Below are positions 1-9,869 of a stretch of DNA of 64,000 bases, piece by piece. Every line of letters starts with the position of its first letter. Position 1 is the stretch's first letter. Position numbers and translations under genes: made by a program. Origin of the DNA: Eutreptiella sp. 'Long Island Sound 2002' (lineage: Eukaryota > Euglenozoa > Euglenophyceae > Eutreptiales > Eutreptiaceae); the NCBI GenBank assembly GCA_964036045.1, contig OZ038381.1, positions 137,732,306 through 137,796,305 on the forward strand. The letters run 5' to 3'. The notes below the pieces were generated by a model, which saw only the letters and a list, made by a program, of their open reading frames with translations, was not told where the DNA came from and searched no databases.

Positions 1-1400
1 GTCTTGATATGCTCAGGCCCATGTTATATATCTTCGTGTGGCCGAAAAGATGGGGAGCCATACGTGACAAGGGTTTTGCCCATGTCTCAATTGTGGAATT
101 CAAAGCGCTAGACCAAGTCTACCGCATATGTATTGCTCATGGTATGTTTGGCAAAGAGAGCCATGAGTGCACTCCCATTTTCATGGGGCATGTAGATATA
201 GGTGGCGAAGGTATCTCCATGCGCCCGATTGGGGATCCAAGTGGGGGAATTGTTCGTGAATGGTTCCAATCATTTGTGTATTGAATCATGAGCGGATATC
301 ATGGGTGAGCATAGAGATATACTATCATGACAACTTTGTATTTGGTCATATTTTCATGTTTTTGACCTCAATTTTTGCTCATTTTTGCATTTTGTGTACT
401 TACCTGGTCGGCAAACAGCAAGAAGCCTATGGGGAGTCGAACCATGGTATGTTGTTCATATGTTGGCATATGCTTTGGAGTTGAACACCACCATATGCCG
501 GATCGCGTACTCCATTTGGCTTGGCGCACGAAGGATTACAAGAATTGGTCTCAAGATCATGGGCTGACTTGGGCAGTGCGTAGCGCCCATATCCGAAGGG
601 GTTTCGAGGGTAAAGTGGGGATGTACATGGGCATTGGCCTTTGGTCTATATCCTCCATGAATACTAGACTTCGACTCCATGCATGCTTTGAGCCTTTGGC
701 TAAGTGGTAACTTCAATTTTGAGCATATATGTGATATATGGCCAATATGGTGTGAATGGGCAGTTTTTTGGCATGTTATGAGTTCAAACTCATAGGTCAT
801 TCCTTTAAGCCCATTCGACTCCAAGTCCAACCAAGGTTATGTCAGGGTAGGGCATGGTCCTGAGTGCCACTCTAGGCCATGACACGCCACCTCCCCTATT
901 GGGCTAGGATTTAGAGGCTTGGGAGTGAACACATTTTTGGGGTTTATGTAGTGACTTGTGACACATGGCATTCAGCCATCTCATTTGACCTGGTTTAGGG
1001 CAACATGTTGGTGAGTCAAGGGAAGGTCTTGAGTCCAGGGAATGAGGGGTTTATGGTTGTGAAGGCGTATGTTTACCTCTTTCCCCAACTTTGCTTTATT
1101 TGTGTTCATATGCCAATTTCAGGGCTTTCTTCCTTGGTGCAATTCTTGTACATGCCCGCCATCGTGAGACCATCGATGTGCTGAACGAAAGCCCGCAGCC
1201 TGATTTGGATTGTGAATTGGGTTATTGCTGTACTTGTGGGATCTGGTTGCCATTCAGGGTTGAAGGAGGATTTTATTTTCTATATTTTTGGGTTTGGACC
1301 CTCGAAATTGAGGAATGCAATCGTTGATCTGGAGTAAATCAGCAGGGGTTACAGGCGGAAGGGGCACAGCGGGGGCCGGTCCTGGTAGGGACCTTCTTTA
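1..1400 (+). repeat. E1 5' LTR (3' portion)
   Basis: The end is fixed at 1400 because the similarity to the 3' LTR stops there and the next base starts the primer binding site. The LTR family begins TGAAG and ends CTTTA rather than the usual CA. The gag reading frame already opens inside this LTR at the ATG at 1315. No separate gene is supported in 1-1314; short ORFs there recur in all LTR copies only because the LTRs are homologous. Confidence 0.93.
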
Positions 1401-4400
1401 TGGTAGCAGAGGCTTACCTGCTGCCCCTACCAACCGCCGACCCGGGGACTTGGGCCCTTATGAGCCCTGCCCAAGTACGCCCCGCGTGCGTATTGTGGAC
1501 TCGGTGGAGACCACGCCGGAGATTGGAGCCATAGAAGGACCGAGACATTCAAGAGCATGGCGAACTCCGGAAGTTGAAGCCCGAAGAGAAGAACGACACT
1601 CGGGAAGAGGAGGACGTGACATGGAGGACCTGGTCTCCATGTGCGAGCGTCGCTGCCGAAAGGCATGCAACCTCCGCTGCGCCGCGGAGGACTCGGATCA
1701 GGCCTGCCCTTCAGGCAGCAGTGGAGGACGGGCCCGGCGATACCGGAAGCGCGGGTCACCCAAGTCCGCGGCAAGGGACGCCGGGGCTATGGACACGGAC
1801 CCCAGCCCGGTCAGGCTGTGGGAATCCGAGGGGCACTCCGAGGGCTATCGGACAGCCTACGAGCCACCTTCGGAGTCGGAGATGTCCGTGCAGATCGCAA
1901 GGGCGAACACCGCCCCCGAGCCTGCCCTGCAGCACAACGCCGAGGGCTTGGAGAGGCCAGCCAGGGCCCGGACGGCACCTGTGCCCCGGCATACGGGACC
2001 TGAGACGGACGCCATAGGTGATACGCCCATGGGCGATGAGTCTGAGGCGCCGGGAACCGCGGGATGCGCTGGATCAGGCGGACAGCACGCCGCGTGCCAC
2101 TGTGAGCACGTGTCCTTCCTCATGGGCAAGTACCCGAAGATGCAGATGGACGCCATCGTGCGTCCCCTTGACCGCCTGGACAACGCCAAGGACGCTCTAG
2201 AGGAGGACGTCGCGGGGATCCTGGACGACCAGTCGGCCGCGGAGAACCACATGGAGGAGCTGCGAGCGGATCAGGCCCGGTACCGGGAGAATCTGGAGCT
2301 GGCCCTGCAGAAGCAGCAGCAAGTGGTGGACAGCCTCGTCCACTTAGTGGAGGACATGTCGGGACGCCTGAGAAGGCTAGAGGAGCGACAGCCCCTCGCT
2401 TCGGGTCCGGAGCTCCCGGCAAAGCCGGCCGCGGTAGAGCTGGTGGAGCGGGTTAAGACCCTCAGGAGCGCCATGGAGAAACCCATGGGCGGCCCTGCAG
2501 AGGTACCATACGCGCCTCCGCGTGTTGACCCGGGTGCGTTGCCGTTTGTTCCCCTATTCAGCGAATCGACAATGCTCGGGGAACACACGGCACCGGCTGG
2601 GTCCATGCGGGAAGGGCACGTAACCACGGACCCGAGGAGCCTGACGGTACAGATGTCCCATGCCGCCCAGGATCTACCGATGACTACGACTGCCCATGCA
2701 GTTTATGCGGAAGAGAAGATCGAGATCCAGAACCAGACCATGCAGGGGCGAACCATGGGAAGCGCCGGCGGACATGGTCGAGGCCATCCAAGCGGAAACA
2801 TGTGGGCGAAGGACCCCAATACGGGGATATGGACGGTCGATGGAGCAAGTCCTTCCCGCATTCCAAACCCCATGGGTTCAGGCCCAACTGAACCGCACTC
2901 CATGGAGGAGAGGGATGTACGGGGAGTGTACTCAAACCCCCCGGCCACAGGTGGTATCCGTCTCGGTGGAGTGGTGGCTGGAGACGTCGGAGACGCCATC
3001 AGGATCGACGACCTCAGGGGAATCAAAATCCCCTATTACGACGGGAACCCGTCCAACCTGGATGACTTCATCCTGGACTGGGAGGACTTCGCCGAGGAGG
3101 TCGTCGGTGAGATGCGGGGAGCGCCGCGGGACAAGTGGGTATGCCGGACATTCCCACACCGCTTGGCGCAGGACCTGAAGGAGGAGCTGCGGGATCAGAT
3201 CCGGGAAGGGTTGATCCGTACGGAGCAGGCCTGCCTCCAGTGGCTGGAGGATGAGGAGCGGTTGGACGCTCCGAACCAGAAGCTGGAGGACCTGTGGTCC
3301 ATTCCACTGCCGCTGGACCGCGGTGAGTTGCGGGTCCGGGAGTGGAACCGGTATCTGCGGAAGTACCGCAGATGCCTCAAGTTGGTGGAAGACTGGAACG
3401 AGGCCAGTGAGATCCGCCACTTGCTGAAGGACGTCCTCCCCGGCAACTGGAAGAGACGAGTGGAGGACGAGGAGATGAAGCGCGCTAAGAAGCGCGTGGC
3501 GGTGAGGATTATGGCGGCGGAGGATACCCATGCGGGTATCATGGAGTTCTTCAGGAGGAACCTGGGCGAACCCAACCGGATGTTGGGCCTGAAGAACGCC
3601 GTGTACGTGGAGGTGTTTGGAGACTCCATGGGGCAAAGGTTGCTGCGCCTCAACAACGTGGATTGGAGGCGCGGGGAGCCGCTGAGGATGCAAGTCATCT
3701 TCGCCCGCATGAGCCTTGACGAGATCGTGAAGTACATCACGGTGGAGTTGAAGCTCAATGCGAAGAACGAGGCCCACGTGCAGGATCGACATGGTCATGG
3801 ACAACGAGGCCACCGAGAAGACCGCCAGCATCGGGAGATCCAGGAGGACACGGCCAACTCCGCGGAGGATGGTAGTGGAAGTGGCCAAGATCACTGGTCC
3901 CGGGAGGATCACGAGGAGGCCCATTTCTTCGCGTTTGTGGCGCACAACGTGAAGAACAATGGGCAGGATAGGTCCAGATGGAGCCGGGCGGGACCAAGGG
4001 GCAAAGAGCCAAGGAGGATCGGGAACCCACCGCTCTCGTTCCGAGAGTACAGGTCTCAGCACGACGGGTGCTGGGTCTGTTATGGCAAGGGAAACAACCA
4101 TGCACACGACCATCGTCAGTGCAAGGTGTATGAGGCGGACAAGAAGGCCTACTTCGCAGCCCACCCCGAGAAGAAGCCCAAGGAGCAGCGGATTTACGAC
4201 TGGAAGGCGAAGGGCGAAGACGGGGGAAAAGGCCAAGGCAAAAGCCAAGGAAAAGGCAGAGGAAGAGGCTATGGTGGTGGACCTGGCCAAGACCGACGAG
4301 TGAGGTCGATCGAGGAGGTTGCTGAAGACATGTTGAGGACGTTGGAGGAACTCAAAGCCCAGCAACGTGGTGGACAAAGTCCTGGCGGATCGCAGCCGGA

Positions 4401-4425
4401 AGGGGCTGCGGGAAGCCAAGTCTAG
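1315..4425 (+). CDS. gag: E1 Gag polyprotein ORF
   Basis: The open frame of 1036 codons runs from an ATG inside the LTR through the primer binding site to TAG at 4423-4425. The N-terminal third is Arg/Pro/Glu rich and low complexity. Codons about 295-365 look coiled-coil. Codons about 570-720 resemble the retrotransposon Gag capsid region (YYDGNP followed by a Trp/Leu-rich helical stretch). At about 919-936 there is one zinc knuckle of unusual spacing, C-X2-C-X8-H-X4-C, then a Lys/Gly/Gln-rich basic tail. The true start could be a later ATG (for example 1621), since the first 100 codons are biased. E2 carries the same frame, which supports it as coding. Confidence 0.85.
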   Translation: MQSLIWSKSAGVTGGRGTAGAGPGRDLLYGSRGLPAAPTNRRPGDLGPYEPCPSTPRVRIVDSVETTPEIGAIEGPRHSRAWRTPEVEARREERHSGRGGRDMEDLVSMCERRCRKACNLRCAAEDSDQACPSGSSGGRARRYRKRGSPKSAARDAGAMDTDPSPVRLWESEGHSEGYRTAYEPPSESEMSVQIARANTAPEPALQHNAEGLERPARARTAPVPRHTGPETDAIGDTPMGDESEAPGTAGCAGSGGQHAACHCEHVSFLMGKYPKMQMDAIVRPLDRLDNAKDALEEDVAGILDDQSAAENHMEELRADQARYRENLELALQKQQQVVDSLVHLVEDMSGRLRRLEERQPLASGPELPAKPAAVELVERVKTLRSAMEKPMGGPAEVPYAPPRVDPGALPFVPLFSESTMLGEHTAPAGSMREGHVTTDPRSLTVQMSHAAQDLPMTTTAHAVYAEEKIEIQNQTMQGRTMGSAGGHGRGHPSGNMWAKDPNTGIWTVDGASPSRIPNPMGSGPTEPHSMEERDVRGVYSNPPATGGIRLGGVVAGDVGDAIRIDDLRGIKIPYYDGNPSNLDDFILDWEDFAEEVVGEMRGAPRDKWVCRTFPHRLAQDLKEELRDQIREGLIRTEQACLQWLEDEERLDAPNQKLEDLWSIPLPLDRGELRVREWNRYLRKYRRCLKLVEDWNEASEIRHLLKDVLPGNWKRRVEDEEMKRAKKRVAVRIMAAEDTHAGIMEFFRRNLGEPNRMLGLKNAVYVEVFGDSMGQRLLRLNNVDWRRGEPLRMQVIFARMSLDEIVKYITVELKLNAKNEAHVQDRHGHGQRGHREDRQHREIQEDTANSAEDGSGSGQDHWSREDHEEAHFFAFVAHNVKNNGQDRSRWSRAGPRGKEPRRIGNPPLSFREYRSQHDGCWVCYGKGNNHAHDHRQCKVYEADKKAYFAAHPEKKPKEQRIYDWKAKGEDGGKGQGKSQGKGRGRGYGGGPGQDRRVRSIEEVAEDMLRTLEELKAQQRGGQSPGGSQPEGAAGSQV
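1401..1418 (+). other. E1 primer binding site, initiator tRNA-Met type
   Basis: TGGTAGCAGAGG directly abuts the LTR. It is complementary to a tRNA 3' end reading CCTCTGCTACCA, which matches initiator tRNA-Met of the form found in many eukaryotes; flowering-plant elements usually carry TGGTATCAGAG instead. The same motif abuts the 5' LTR of E2 (complement ending at 41311) and of E3 (complement ending at 58348), so three elements in two families share the primer. Confidence 0.85.
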
Positions 4426-5757
4426 AGGAGCCCCCACGGGAGTGGGACCTCGGAGGTCTCTCCTCCGAAAATCAGTGGAATCCCAGAGAAGGCGAAGGCG
4501 CATCGGGTGCCGAAGAAGGCTCCAGAAGAGCCAAAACCACTGAACTTCGCCACTCCCAACCCCTGGAGCGCCCTACCAAGGGAAGTACATGTGGGTACGG
4601 GACATGGCAAGAAGGAAGGAGCGACCACGGAGAGCCCCGTGGACGGGCAGGACCAACCCAAGATCTACACCATCCGTGACCATACCCTTGAAGTCCTGAT
4701 GCACCCGGACGTGCTAGAGTTGCATGCCGTGAGAGTCGTCCATACACCTCATGGCGACGAGCGGCAGTTGCACTTGAAAGTGCGAGTACGGTGCGGACGA
4801 GAGGAGAAGGTGGTGGATGTGTTGGTGGATACGGGTGCCCAGGTGAGTCTGGTCCGGAGAGGGTTGTTCAAGGAGGAATTCCTGCAGCCCAGCCGGAGAC
4901 CGGTCCGCCTGAAGGTCGCCAACGGCGAGATTATGGGTGGTGGCACCCATGAGGCCACTATCAGTATGGAATTCTGGGAGCATGGGCGCTTGAACCGCCC
5001 TGATCAGGCGAAGAGAAGCACTCTATCCGGGAACTTCTATGTGGCCGACATCACCGATTGGGATATGATCATGGGGTATGACTTCATGGTGGCAAACGCC
5101 ATTGGAGCCCTTCCCCATCGTGCAACGCTGGTTCGGGAGGATGATGAGTGCCTAACATGGCTATCCACGGACTATGCATGCGGATCATCCCAATGGAATG
5201 CTGAGGAAGAGGATCGGATCGTCCAAGCGGTGCAAGCTGTGGGTGCCAAGTCCAGAGGAGACCGCGGAGTTCAACTCACGGAGTATGGAATGGCGCCGCA
5301 GGTGTGCGACAGGATGATCCAGACGCTGGGAGCCGAAACGCCCGAGACGGACGTCTTCGCTTCCCGGGATGCCCCACTTCTGCGGAAGTGTAGGAGGCAT
5401 TGGCATCGAGGAGACTCAGCCTGGCATAGGCATTGGGGTTTGAAGGAGTGGGGGCCCATGTATTGGCATGGCTCCCTGGACAATACCAGACGTACGGTGG
5501 AGAAGATCATCGCGGATAGGGCGAAGGGGATCCTGGTCATAACCGGCATAGGATCCACCCCATGTCCGCTGGAGGGTCTCAAGTCGATGCTGGACTCCAT
5601 CACCCTGAACGAGATGTCATTCGAGCCAGAGGAGGAGCTGTTCATCGACGCCAAGGGTGTATCAATGCCCTCCCCGGGTCAAGCGTGGGGTACCAAGGCT
5701 TTCCTGGTGGATGGGGTGATGAAGCATTCATCCGTAGGGTGGAGGCGGTGCCCATGA
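4426..5757 (+). pseudogene. pol: E1 Pol, N-terminal part: aspartic protease (frame broken by a 19-bp deletion)
   Basis: The frame is the same as gag and is open from the base after the TAG. The codon at 4507 is GTG, so an independent start is unlikely. The retropepsin active site is LVDTGAQVSLV near 4822-4854, followed by the second protease motif (IMGYDF) near 5068. The frame ends at 5757 because 19 bases present in E2 are absent here after 5713. The deleted segment is bounded by G-runs, consistent with slippage or microhomology deletion. The remainder of Pol continues in another frame. Confidence 0.88.
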
Positions 5758-8700
5758 AGGTCATGTTTGAGCCCAAGGAGGGGACGGATCAGCCAATTGA
5801 TGGCATTGACGTCCTGTCCCACGCCGAGATCGACGACGTCGTCAACTACATGCGGATGGGGATGCACGACCGTGTGGCAGCCAAGAAGAGGCGGGCCATG
5901 GTCACATCTCCGCATTGGTGGGATGACAAGATGTTGGTCCCCGGCAAGTACGAGAAGGACGAGTTCGTGGCGAGGGTCATGGATCACATCGCGGACCAAT
6001 ACGATGGTCCGGTTGGGTCGGACCCACCAACATGGGGTTTCCCAAGAATGGGAGCCGATAGCGACAGTCACCAGCCCGAGGCCGCAAATTTCCCAAGATT
6101 ATCGGTGGGAAGTGCACCCCACGACGATGAAGACGGCATATCGGACGAGGAGAAGTCGGAATCGGACCCAGAAGAGGCCTATACCGCAGTGCAGTCGGTT
6201 GTATCCATACCAAAGCAAGCGGCTGAAGAGGCCCAGGAGAACCCGAAGGTCGCCGAGCTGAAGGAGAGGCTGATCAAAGCCTATCCGCGGCTATTCAGTG
6301 GCGTCGCGAACAAGAACCCTCCAGATCGCGGAAGGTTTGGTACAGCGAAGATCAAGCTGAAGCCGAACCCGAAGATCTATCGTCATCGGGAGTACCAACT
6401 TCAGGGCGATCGGGCCGAGGCGATGAAGAAGCTGTTGGCCGAGTTCATTGAGCGGGGATGGATCGAACCCTCCGACAGTGAGTGGGCCAGCCCAGCCTTC
6501 ATCGTGCCCAAGAAGGAGAAGGGCGAGTGGAGGTTGGTGGTTGATTACAGAGGTTTGAACGAGCAGACCGAGCACAACTCGTACTCGCTCCCCCTGATCG
6601 ACTCCATCCTCCAAAAGCAGCAGAAAAAGCGGATTTTCACGGTGTTGGACCTGAAACACGGTTACCACCAGATGCCGCTACACCCGGACTCCAGGCCCTG
6701 CACAGCGATGTCGACGCCGCTGGGGCCTATGCAGTGGAAAGTGGTGCCTATGGGCGCCAAGAATGGCAACGCCGCTTTCCAGCGCATGATGGAGGACCTA
6801 CTCGGTCCGGTCCGGGACTGTGCCGACCACTTCGTGGATGACATCATCATCGGGTCCGGCACGGAGAACATGACTGAGGATGAGCTCATCGACGCGCATG
6901 AGAAGGATCTGCGCCGAGTGCTCAGTGAGTTGGACAAGCACAACATGGTGTGCAAGCCCACCAAAGCCTCACTCTTCGTGAAGGAAGTGCAGTTCGCGGG
7001 TCACGTGGTTGGTCACGGGCAACGCCGTCCCATGCCTGGGAAGCTGGCGTCCCTGCACCACTGGGAGAAGCCCCAGACCATCAGCGAACTCCGGTCCTTC
7101 ATGGGGTTCTGCAACTACTATTCGGGCTATGTCCGGATGTATGCAGAACTGTCGGGGCCACTGCACAAGATGCTGCAGGTGGGGAAGTTCGATGGCCGGA
7201 AGGGTAGCAAGAAGAAGCTTGCCTGGACCCCTGAGGCTGAGGATGCGTTCAACAGCCTGAAGGAGCGACTCCTGGGGCAGTTGGGGCTGTTCTTGGTGGA
7301 CCCGGACAAGGGATTCGTGCTACGGACAGACGCCTCGGACTATGCAGTGGGGGCAGTCCTCGAGCAAGTCCGGGACGACGGGACTCATGTTCCCGTGGCG
7401 TTTTGGAGCAGGATCCTGGCCGAGGGCCAACGCCGAACATGGACCGCGAGGGAGAAGGAGACGTACGCCATAGTATGTGCGCTCAGGAAGTGGTCTGCCC
7501 ACATCGGATTGCAACCGGTGGTGGTTTGCACGGACCATCAATCCTTGCAGAGCTGGCACAAGGAGCACGTCGACACCCCCTCGGGACCGGCGGCAAGGAG
7601 GGCCCGATGGCACGAGACGTTCGCCAAGTTCGACCTCAGCGTCGTGTACGTCCCGGGGAAGGACAACACTGTGGCAGATTGCCTCAGTCGCTGGGCCTAC
7701 CCCGCGGGCAAGGCATGGATGGACATATCCAGCCACGGCGACGCCCAGGAGACCGAGGAGGCCAAGCGCATCATCGAGATGGAGAAGGTCATGGAGCAAG
7801 AGGGAGTCAAGTGTTTTGTGGTGATGGCAAACCGTACAGACCTGGCCAAGTTCCGGGGCGCCCGAGTCCAGGCTATTCGAGAGGAAACACTCGAGCAATG
7901 GATGGTGGCCCCTGTAGAGCTAGTCAGGTCGGTGCTCACAGAGGACTGGTCGGATGATTATGCAGCATCCGAGCACTGGAGCAGGTACTGGAACGCCGTG
8001 AGCGCCCTGTCGGACGACGAATGGCCCGAGGGCTTGACCGAGGATGGCGACAAGTTGTTCCTCAAGGACAAGCTGCTGGTGCCCGAGAACCGAGTGGAGG
8101 AGCTCATTGACCATTGGCACAACGCCCAGCTCATGCATCCTGGCCGAGACAAGATGCAGCAGGACCTGGAGTGGCGCTTCAAGTTGCCTCCGGGGTACTA
8201 CGCCATCCTGGATAGGTACTGCAGCGACTGTGCCGTGTGTCGGGCCACGAAGAGCCCCAACCACTCCACAGCGGGCAACCCGGTGTATACGGCTATACCA
8301 GAGGCCCCTATGCGGTCCGTGGCCATGGATGTATTCGCCATGCCTGAGGTCACCGTGGAAGGAGAGACCTACGACTGTGTCATCCTGGCGGTGGATAGGC
8401 ACAGTGGGTATATCGTGGCGGTCCCTGGCAAGAAGTCCAAGAAGAAGGACAAGAAGGACAAGCATGGAGTGGGTCTGCAGGCCAAGACCGTCGCTAATGC
8501 CATGATCAGGCATTGGCTGACGATTTTTGATGTCCCGGCTGTCATCTGCAGCGATCGAGGCAGTCAATTTGTGGGGACGTGGTTCAAGACGATGTGCAAG
8601 CACATGGGCATTCGGCACGCCAAGACCGTGGCGTACCACAGCCGGTCGAACGGCCGAGCCGAGGTGGCCGGGCGGCAGATGTTCGAGAAGTTCCGCCAGC

Positions 8701-9473
8701 TGCAAATCGACGAACCGGGCCGGAATTGGTATAATTCGCTGTGGAGAGTACTCCAGGCGTATCATGACCTTCCGGGACCCACTGGACTGTCGCCCCGTCG
8801 TATCCTGTTCCTACGGGATCGAGTGTCACGCACTCTCCCGTGGATGAACGATGGCAAAGTGGCCCGGGATGCGAACGCTATGATGGCCGAGGCGGACGAC
8901 ACGGCGGCCAAGGTGTGCAAGGCACTTCAGGACGAGCATGACAAGAGGGCCAAGTACTTCAAGCAGGGAAAAGTCCAGAAGTATGCTCTCCAAGACACCG
9001 TGTGGGTGGAGCGGCACCACAAGGATGTCCTGTCCAGGCATCGGCAGGCATCTTGTTTTGTGCCGGGGGTAATCGTGCGGAAGGTCGGGCAGGACGTGTA
9101 TGCGGTTCGTGTGGGGGATAACAAGATCCTGGACCGCGACCATACCCAGCTTCGTCCTCGAGCACCAGACCCCAGCGGACGTCCTGTCACCTTCGAGTTC
9201 ACGGCCGGCGATGTGGACTCGGACGACGAGGGTGAGGACGACGACTTCACCGCCGAGAGAATCCTGGCGGACAAGCCGGACCCGGGGACGCCTGGGGGCA
9301 GGCTTTATAAAGTCCGTTGGAAGGGATTCGCCGCATCCAGGGATTCGTGGGAACCTCCGAGCAGTTTCGTGCCGAGGTATACCACGGTCTGGATGGACTA
9401 CCTAAAGAAAAAGAATATTTCTTTGGATGTCAAGGACGTGTTGGTCCATTTGGTTGCTGCTGTAGCACCGTGA
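5714..9473 (+). pseudogene. pol: E1 Pol: reverse transcriptase, RNase H, integrase, chromodomain
   Basis: The open frame continues from upstream (formally open from 5562), but homology to E2 starts just after the deletion point at 5713. RT: FTVLDLKHGYHQ near 6636 and catalytic FVDD at about 6831-6842. RNase H: LRTDASDYAVG near 7318 and TDHQSL near 7540. Integrase: an HHCC finger near 8113-8240 with CAVC, and catalytic D, D, E in MDVFAM (8326), SDRGSQF (8549) and NGRAEVAG (8650). Chromodomain near 9253-9410 with YKVRWKGF and DSWEP, which binds methylated histone H3 in known chromoviruses. The stop is TGA at 9471-9473. Apart from the upstream frameshift, this half is intact. Confidence 0.92.
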
Positions 9474-9869
9474 TGGATCCCCCCTTGGCATTTTGTTTGT
9501 TTCTGTGAATGGGGAGACAAGTGAGGGCGTTCATCCGGGGATTTTTCGGCCTTGATTGGCCATATACCCCCTTCACTCGATCTCCACATATATATTTCAT
9601 TGTGGTATACTTATTTAGGTCGACCGACGACGTTTTTCTATCTTTGATCCCCTTGGTCCATGTTGTAGATCAAGAGGAGACCGGATATGGCGTAGGGCGC
9701 TGAATATCAGTGTCCTCACCCCTCCCTTGGGGCGTGGGGGACGCCTACGACGTGTGTGGGGCCTCCATGTGTCCTTGGGACATGGAGGGGGGGGGTTGGA
9801 GCCCATTGGGGTCCTCCCGTCCTCTCTTTCAATGACTTCCGAGCGGTAACAACGCTCTGAGAAGGGGGG
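9474..9869 (+). other. E1 3' untranslated region with polypurine tract
   Basis: About 396 bp lie between the pol stop and the 3' LTR. No ORF of note is seen. The last bases before the LTR, GAGAAGGGGGG at 9859-9869, form the polypurine tract that primes plus-strand synthesis. E2 has the matching tract on the - strand just right of 29946. Confidence 0.85.

Noticed and set aside
2932-4503. 523-codon reverse ORF antisense to E1 gag, and its 592-codon counterpart at 38011-39789
   Set aside because: Mirror frame of GC-rich gag codons; no domain, and the same frame reappears only because the genes are homologous.
4507-5757. E1 protease as an independent ORF starting at 4507
   Set aside because: The codon is GTG and the same frame is open back to the gag TAG, so a continuation of Gag is more likely.
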